From the NCBI GenBank assembly GCA_027625915.1, contig JANTQA010000023.1, forward strand, positions 16,616,001 to 16,680,000: 64,000 bases of DNA, written 5' to 3'. Position 1 is the stretch's first letter, and every line of letters starts with the position of its first letter. This document shows positions 58,701 through 64,000 of the stretch, in pieces. Under the pieces are notes generated by a model. It searched no databases. It saw nothing but the letters and a program-made list of their open reading frames with translations, and was not told where the DNA came from. Made by a program: the position numbers and the translations under genes. This stretch comes from Anaeramoeba flamelloides. Taxonomy: Eukaryota; Metamonada; Anaeramoebidae.

Positions 58701-59333
58701 ATGTATTTCCAAAAATGAAATAATTTCAATTAGTATTAAATTCAGTTGATTATGTAAAATAATTTAGATCTAGAGATAAATTATATAAATTCAAATTGAT
58801 ATGTTATAAATCAGGAATGATGGATAAATGTTTGGAAAAAAAGGGGGAAAGGAAAACTTACGGTGAAGCAAAAACACAAATTCCAAAACGTGTAATAAAA
58901 AGTGCAAAGCAGATAATAGTGGGGTTACGGTACTTGGTTCTTTTCGTAATTTGTGTTACTACAAAATCAACAATAATAATTATCGCAAAATCAATCCAAC
59001 CAATAAAACTCAATTCATGAAAATGAAAAGTTAAAGATAGTGAATAACAGAGTAAAAAACAAATGGAAAGAATGTTGTAAATGTATATATTGATTTTTGT
59101 TATTTTTGGTATTGGATCTTTGATTTTTGGAATAGATTTATTAATTAAAATTTTTCGAAAATCAATTAATTGAAGTGACCTTTTTTTGTATATTACTGAT
59201 GATTTGAAGATAAAATTAAATCCAAGCAGTGTTATTGAAAGGCAATATTGCGATTCGTTTGAAAATAACATCAAAAAGAGTTGGTGTATTACTAATACCA
59301 TAATAATTATTATCATCAAAATTTGCAATTTTC
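50159..59333 (-). CDS. DEK1: transmembrane calpain (DEK1-like), at least four exons, 5' end not found
   Basis: A multi-pass membrane protein carrying a cytosolic calpain, as in plant DEFECTIVE KERNEL 1. Deduced exons 59333-58862, 58439-58079, 55744-54007 and 53307-50159 join in phase (donors GTAAGT, GTAAGT, GTAATA), giving about 1,905 visible residues. The first three exons contain many hydrophobic segments, including KTWFFGHVFVYCFICIIIF and MTTLCFVWMYI. An acidic, Asn/Asp-rich cytosolic linker with a Glu/Lys repeat follows. The CysPc protease core has GILGDCYLLSSLS (Cys at 51314-51316), DHSYAIMK (His at 50834-50836) and YLRNPWG (Asn at 50774-50776), so the triad is complete. The C-terminal C2-like domain begins GSFWICFEDFTKHFRNIYIC and ends FEKIPDHFQVV, close to DEK1. 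No EF-hands. A pyrimidine-rich tract before 59334 implies more upstream exons. The 2.3-kb intron at 55745-58078 holds mobile-element remains. Confidence 0.75.
53770..53845. repeat. repeat fragment in the calpain intron
   Basis: CTTTCAAATTCTGGGAAACC and TTTTGTCAAATAACCTCTCC resemble the repeat ends at 32655-32695 and 63900-63952. It lies within the third intron. Confidence 0.35.
56385..56480 (+). mobile_element. LINE 3'-tail fragment in the calpain intron
   Basis: AATCTATGATTTTACGTTTA, then CATCTAGAGTGTAATTTACA and CTTCTTCCATCAATAAAAAT: the end of the ORF and 3' UTR of the same LINE family as 19470-19862. It is antisense to the host gene. Confidence 0.6.
56690..57185 (+). pseudogene. decayed coding-like stretch of unknown origin
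   Basis: One plus-strand frame reads as plausible protein over about 150 codons, with pieces such as LDNVSKYVYQNISKKWIKRA and IRLLLGINLFYGSALIHMVI, interrupted by about four stops. It lies antisense in the long intron of the calpain gene, after the LINE tail. I do not recognise the family; it may be a remnant of a mobile element or a host pseudogene. Confidence 0.3.
57448..58008. mobile_element. TTAA-flanked long-inverted-repeat element, family B, well preserved
   Basis: 561 bp bounded by TTAA (57448-57451 and 58005-58008). Arms of about 190 bases are almost perfect reverse complements, from GGTTTACAATCCCTGAAAC through TTAGCTGATCGATCC and GGATCGTATAGGTGGTTGAA to CTAAGATTAATTGATTGGAA. The interior of about 175 bases has no ORF. 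It lies in the calpain intron, where a transcript would form a long hairpin. Arm identity suggests recent insertion. Confidence 0.8.
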
Positions 59334-59679
59334 CTGTTATTATTATAAAGAGATAAATAATAAAAAAGAGAAAGGGGAAAGGGAAAAATTTTACTCATAT
59401 ATTATTAGGATATATTATGTAATGTTTGGTTGCTTAAATATTTATATATTTGTTTCTGATAAAAGAGTTTTTAAATTTGTGCTATTTCTCATGATTATAT
59501 ATTTAAGTAAGAAATTGGTTTCGATTCTGAATACAATTTATAAATTATTATTGAAAAAAAAAAATTATTGAAAAAAAAAAAGAAAAATATTCTCACAGTT
59601 TTGCAAAAAAAAAATAACACTTAATTTAAAAAATATAAATAAACTTTGTTTCAGTCAAAGGGAAATCCAAAAAAAAAAC

Positions 59680-60345
59680 ATTTTTTTCAAATATCAATTA
59701 TTTTATATAATTGACCTTTGAAGAACAAATAAGAAATAAACATCATAATACACATCAAATAATTGTTGATATATGTCTGAAAGAAAACCAATTAATCAAT
59801 AAATTTTCTTAAAAATTTCAAAACTCAAATTCTTAGGGCCCTATTGAGAAAAACAACGATGTTCGTTTTGAACTTCTACTTCTATTTAAATGATAAATAT
59901 GAAACATTTTTCATTCATTTTCCATACTTTTCTTTTAGAAACCAAGCCCTCAAACGAAGTAGGTTGGGATTTGTGGTCTCTATTTGAAAAAGGAAATGAA
60001 AATGAAGTGAAAATTTTTTATATTTATTTCTAAAATATCAAGATCAAAGATCTTCATAGAATTCGAATAGAAATCAATAGGATTTCTAAACAATCTTTAC
60101 ATGGTTTCAATAACCTTAGAATAACACGTTTTTACCAAGTGACTATTGGTCTTGCAATAAAAAAAAATTTGCAAATGAATTCGGTGTTAAAAAAAATTGG
60201 AAAAGAAAAAAAAGTAAAAATTTGAAAAAATGATTTCAATTTTGAAAATTTCCAAAATAAATTTTTTCTTCTGATATCCATGCAAACCCTTTAAATGCAT
60301 GTATTTCACCCATTACAACTGGACCCCTTTGACTGAAAAATAGTT
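59680..60345 (+). repeat. dispersed 650-bp repeat, full-length copy with internal hairpin
   Basis: Same order and orientation as 20735-21400: GACCTTTGAAGAACAAATAA, AATCAATAAATTTTCTTAAA, the central hairpin (59880-60035, CATTTTTCATTCATTTTCC ... GGAAATGAAAATGAAGTGAA), GACTATTGGTCTTG and the end CCTTTGACTG. It lies upstream of the first visible calpain exon. Confidence 0.65.
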
Positions 60346-62150
60346 TATAAGTGGGTTGGGATGATCATAGAAACAGGTCTTTTAAATCAATGGATAATAA
60401 GAGCATCTTATTTGGAAAATGGTTTTTAACACCCAACTGAAAAATGTTCTATTGAAGTTTATTAACTGTTTTATTGAATTTTGAAAAATTTTTTGTAAAA
60501 TTATTTTTTTAAAATGAAGAAACTAACAGAGAATCCAATTTAAAAATCAATTTTTAAAAATTAAAATCATGATGTTTGACTATTAAACAAAGAGAATTTG
60601 ATTAATAACTATTTCCATTGGCTATTGTATACTATATGTTTTCTAGCTTTAAAAATAGAATTATTTTTACAGCAGAAAAAGATTTTTTTTTTTTTTTTTC
60701 ACAAATTAAAAAAAAAAAAAAATGAGTAATTTTTTTAATTGTAAAATGGTACCAAAAAGGAAAATTTTGCAAATATTATTCTATTAATTTTTCACTGATC
60801 AATAGATACTGAAAATAAAAATTATGCAAATCAAAAAAATTGCAGTTTTCTAAAGGGTAAAGTAATTACAATGAAAATTTTCTTTTTTAAATTGAAATTT
60901 TTTTCCATTTTTTTGTAATTATTTAAGAGTATTTACTTCTTATTAAAAACAAATCAGTCTATGACGTATTGAAGATTTTCTATATCACAACAATGAAAAA
61001 CGATAATAATTTCTAAAAAAAAAAGTAAAGAGTAGTTCCAGTCGTTTTCTATTTAAATCGGGCATTACTTTAAATTTTGAATAAAATCATGTCAGATTCA
61101 TAATGTAATCTATTTGCACTTTTTGAGATCTAATTTTTTGATTTTTTTCATTTTTCAAATGAGATATACTTTAGCAAATAAATCTAACAAAAAAATTACT
61201 TTGTTAAATATTGAGAGTTACAAAGCAAACTACAAATTAGAGTTGATTCAAATTAAATTGATTTTATACAGAATAAAAACAATTTGTTTTAAGTCAAAGA
61301 AATTTGAAGCATTTGGAAATACTAAAATAAGAAAAAATGTTTTTTTTTAATAAATTTGAATTTTTTCAATTAAGAATCTTTTTTGGAACTTTTTTTTACT
61401 TTTTTTTCGAATGAGATCTTATGAACCTTTTTTTGTTCGTTGTATTTTTGCCCATAAGATCCTATTATTTTTTTTTTCTGTTAATTGCATTTTTTACATT
61501 TAGAGCGTTTGAATTTTTTTTTTGTTATTTGAAATTTGTAATTTGGGATCATTTAAAACTTTTTTTTTATTTTTGTTAATTGATTTAAACCAAAAATAGT
61601 GCACTTTTGCCTTATCATTTTTTTAGGTTGTAAGTGCCTCGCCGAGTATAAAGAAAATATATGGTAGCGGTTAGACCTTTAAAGACAATTATGTATTATA
61701 TAGAAAAATCATAGCATTTAAAATTTCCCAAAAATAAATACTTTTTATTATTTTTTTATTTACTTTTTTTGTGTTTCCATTTTTTTTTTCAAGAATAAAT
61801 TAAAAAGTATAGAAAAAGAAAAATAATCAACAGTTTAGTTCTAATTTGGTGGGTCAAGTATGGAAAAAGAGAAATGGTGATATAAATTTAAGTTCTGACA
61901 CGAAATTTACTTGTACTGGGATTAACTTCTTGTGGGTAGGTCAATAATGTTTGTTCTGCACAACATAACATAACTCGTAAAATATTTTCAAAAATAAATC
62001 TCTAAATTTTGTATTTTTGAAATACACTCACATAATAAACATTATTATGCATAACAATTTTGAAAAGGGTTTACAACTTTTTTAGATATTAATGGAAATT
62101 GAAAAAAATATGAAAATTTTGGGTATATTATTAAATTTCAAATTTGTTCA
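60346..62150. other. intergenic, nothing recognised
   Basis: 1.8 kb. A plus-strand open frame at 61114-61350 has no ATG at its beginning and no domain. Upstream exons of the minus-strand calpain gene may lie here but I could not identify any. A slightly G/C-richer patch with GTAAGTGCCTCGCCGAGTAT is at about 61627-61650. Confidence 0.3.
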
Positions 62151-62154
62151 AATT

Positions 62155-62660
62155 TCAAAATCGGTCAAATTCTCATTTTTTTCGTATTTTTAAAGAGTTT
62201 CTGGATTATTATCATCGGTATGAAAGTTTTTAATCGCTTTTAAGGATTTATTTATTTTTTTTTTTTTTTGGGGGGGGGGGAAGCAAAAAGATTATTTTGC
62301 GATTGGTAGTATTTTATGACTTAAATTGTGAAAAATCCAAAATTTTGAAATTATCAATACTAAATATTTTTAAAAATTTGTTCGAAACCCAATTTTAACA
62401 TAAAAAGTTAAGTGGGAACCCCCCCCCCCCTTAAATAAGTTATAAAAGTCTAATTTGTCTCTTAATTGTTTTTATTTCAAAACCCTGGACAAAATTCTCT
62501 ATCATACCATCCAAACTACCAAAACCTACCTTAACATACTCTAACCTACACTGAAATACCTTAACCTACCCGTAAAGGGTTTTTTAAATACCTACAACCA
62601 ATATATTTCAATTGAATTGACTATTTTGAAAAAAATGAGAATTTGACCAAATTTGAAAAA
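62155..62660. mobile_element. possible inverted-repeat element with opposed G and C runs
   Basis: GGTCAAATTCTCATTTTTTTC at the left end is matched inverted by GAAAAAAATGAGAATTTGAC at about 62630-62650. Inside, a run of about a dozen G (62269-62280) is opposed by a run of C (about 62418-62430), and a C-rich patch follows at 62480-62580. No ORF. Confidence 0.35.
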
Positions 62661-63639
62661 TAATAATTTTCACAAAATTTTCAGTAATATTTTTTCATTT
62701 TTAATTTAATAATTTTTGAAATTTTTATTTGACTTAGTGGAGAGATTATTTTAATCTATTGTTTTAATGGTCTAAAAAGAATCATATTTTTCAATTTTAA
62801 AATAAAAAATTTTTTTCAAAAGAAATTGCTAAATTAAATTGAAAAAATGATTTTTTTTCTGTTTTTGGAATATTTTTTATCATTTTATTTTTTTCCAATT
62901 TTGGGTTTTAATATGTATTCCTTATTTTTTTCTGCAAATTATTTTAACATTTATTATTATTTCTTCTTACTTAATTTTCAATCTAAAGTTCATTCATTGT
63001 AACTTATTTCAAAAAAAAAAATAAACAAAAATAGACGTTTTTTTCAAAAGTTGAGTAATTTTAAAAAAGGGGGTATTCAAATCTATATGAGTTTAATCGC
63101 TATATTTTCTTAATTACATAACATTATCATAACTTTGATAAATTAATTTATAAAAGATATATAACTGAAATTCAATATGTAGTTTTGGCTTTAATTTTCA
63201 GATTTAATTTTTTTCTTGTACTGTGGTATCAACTTTTGTCAAATACCGTATTACACAAACGTGGTATTATTGTGATTATCCAGAAATTTTCTAATGTGTT
63301 AACAGATAAAAGGAAACAGCCTATTCAACAATAGGGATGTAATAATAAACTTTTTAAGATTTCACTTTTTTTTGATTTTTTTTTTACTTTCTTTTAATTT
63401 CTGAAAACTAAATTGAGTTTAAAATACTTCTAATTACTGTAATTAAAAGGTTATTTTGACTACTCTTTGAATTAGGAGTCACAAATTTAGTCACTTCAAA
63501 ACTCTCTCTCTTTAACAGATTAAGAGCTCTTGAGCACTTAACCCTTACCAATAAAGCCTTTACTTTCTTTTAATTCTTGCTTTTTTTTTTTTCTCTTTTT
63601 CTTGGTCTTTGTTTAGAAATAATATTTAATTTTTATTTT
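62661..63639. other. intergenic, nothing recognised
   Basis: AT-rich spacer with short homopolymers; no gene seen. Confidence 0.35.
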
Positions 63640-63955
63640 TTAAAGAAAAAGTTATTCTAAAAACTATAACCTTACTTACATTATAACTAGGATAAAAAAT
63701 AAATAATAAATTTAGAGTTTTATGACAGTGCCTTCAAGTGCCGTCAAGTGCCTTCAAGTCCCATAGAGTCTCTAGGTTTTCTTGATTTTTTCTGTTTATT
63801 TAGAAAATCAATAGATTTCCTAGAACACTTCACGAATAAAATAGAAAACCTCAAAAAAAACCTAGAACACTTCACAAATAAATAGAAAACTCAAAAAAAC
63901 CTAACGGCAAACAGATGGGTAACTTTGTTGAATCGCCTCTCTTCAACAATTAAAC
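63640..63955. repeat. composite repeat: AAAACCT-type units and a conserved small hairpin
   Basis: Starts with CTTACTTACATTATAACTAG, like 32600-32630. Then comes a tandem GTGCCTTCAAGTGCC/GTGCCGTCAAGTGCC. The CTAGAACACTTCAC, AAATAGAAAACTC and AAAAAAACCTAA units of the 10100-10460 array follow, and last the hairpin TTGTTGAATCGCCTCTC closing with TTCAACAA. Confidence 0.5.
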
Positions 63956-64000
63956 AAAAAAAAAAAATTTTTTTTTTACTAATGTTATACAATTAAATCT

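Noticed and set aside
61114-61350. Plus-strand Lys/Ile-rich open frame
   Set aside because: Starts with TTG, no domain; the ATG-initiated part is about 60 codons and unsupported.
61627-61690. Slightly G/C-rich patch considered as a U6-like or tRNA-like gene
   Set aside because: No U6 core, no A/B box pair and no cloverleaf could be drawn.
62269-62430. G and C homopolymers considered as telomere or origin signals
   Set aside because: Simple homopolymers without repeat structure; may also vary by sequencing error.

Overview
The window is very AT-rich nuclear DNA from a eukaryote, most likely a free-living protist. Genes carry GT-AG introns, proteins contain Asn, Asp and Lys runs, and the spacers are full of A/T homopolymers. 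The gene set (VPS34, nibrin, eL30, BTB protein, transmembrane calpain, rhamnose synthase) is typical of an amoeboid or flagellate protist with few-intron genes. An Anaeramoeba-like or amoebozoan source is my guess; the sequence alone does not settle it.

Layout. 1-5.8 kb: decayed and 5'-truncated LINEs plus short inverted-repeat elements. 5.9-7.7 kb (-): NT5DC-type 5'-nucleotidase, two exons. 7.7-11.6 kb: spacer with foldback elements. 11.6-13.1 kb (+): nibrin/NBS1. 15.0-18.0 kb (-): VPS34 class III PI3-kinase, two exons. 18-22 kb: spacer with LINE tails and a 650-bp dispersed repeat. 22.1-26.6 kb (-): large two-exon scaffold-like protein. 27.5-37 kb: repeat-rich island with three TTAA-flanked elements, three other miniature-element families and one small two-exon gene (30.0-30.7 kb) related to the scaffold-like protein. 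37.3-38.3 kb (-): UER1/NRS-ER rhamnose synthase, two exons. 41.6-41.9 kb (+): ribosomal protein eL30. 46.3-47.9 kb (+): BTB protein with a glutamine-amidotransferase-like tail. 50.2-59.3 kb (-): transmembrane calpain of the DEK1 type in at least four exons, 5' end not found. 60.3-64 kb: spacer and repeats.

The genes are housekeeping or signalling genes that do not form a pathway: membrane trafficking (VPS34), DNA double-strand-break repair (nibrin), nucleotide metabolism (NT5DC), nucleotide-sugar synthesis (UER1), translation (eL30) and membrane-linked proteolysis (DEK1-like). Most lie on the minus strand. Exon joins were deduced by matching reading phase across GT-AG sites and by family resemblance recalled from memory; no alignment was run.

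The most unusual content is non-coding: at least seven families of inverted-repeat (MITE/foldback) elements, two of them bounded by TTAA at every intact end, with visible nested insertions; a LINE flanked by a 16-bp target-site duplication; and a palindromic LINE 3' tail present at three sites. No prokaryotic system, CRISPR array, rRNA or tRNA gene was recognised.
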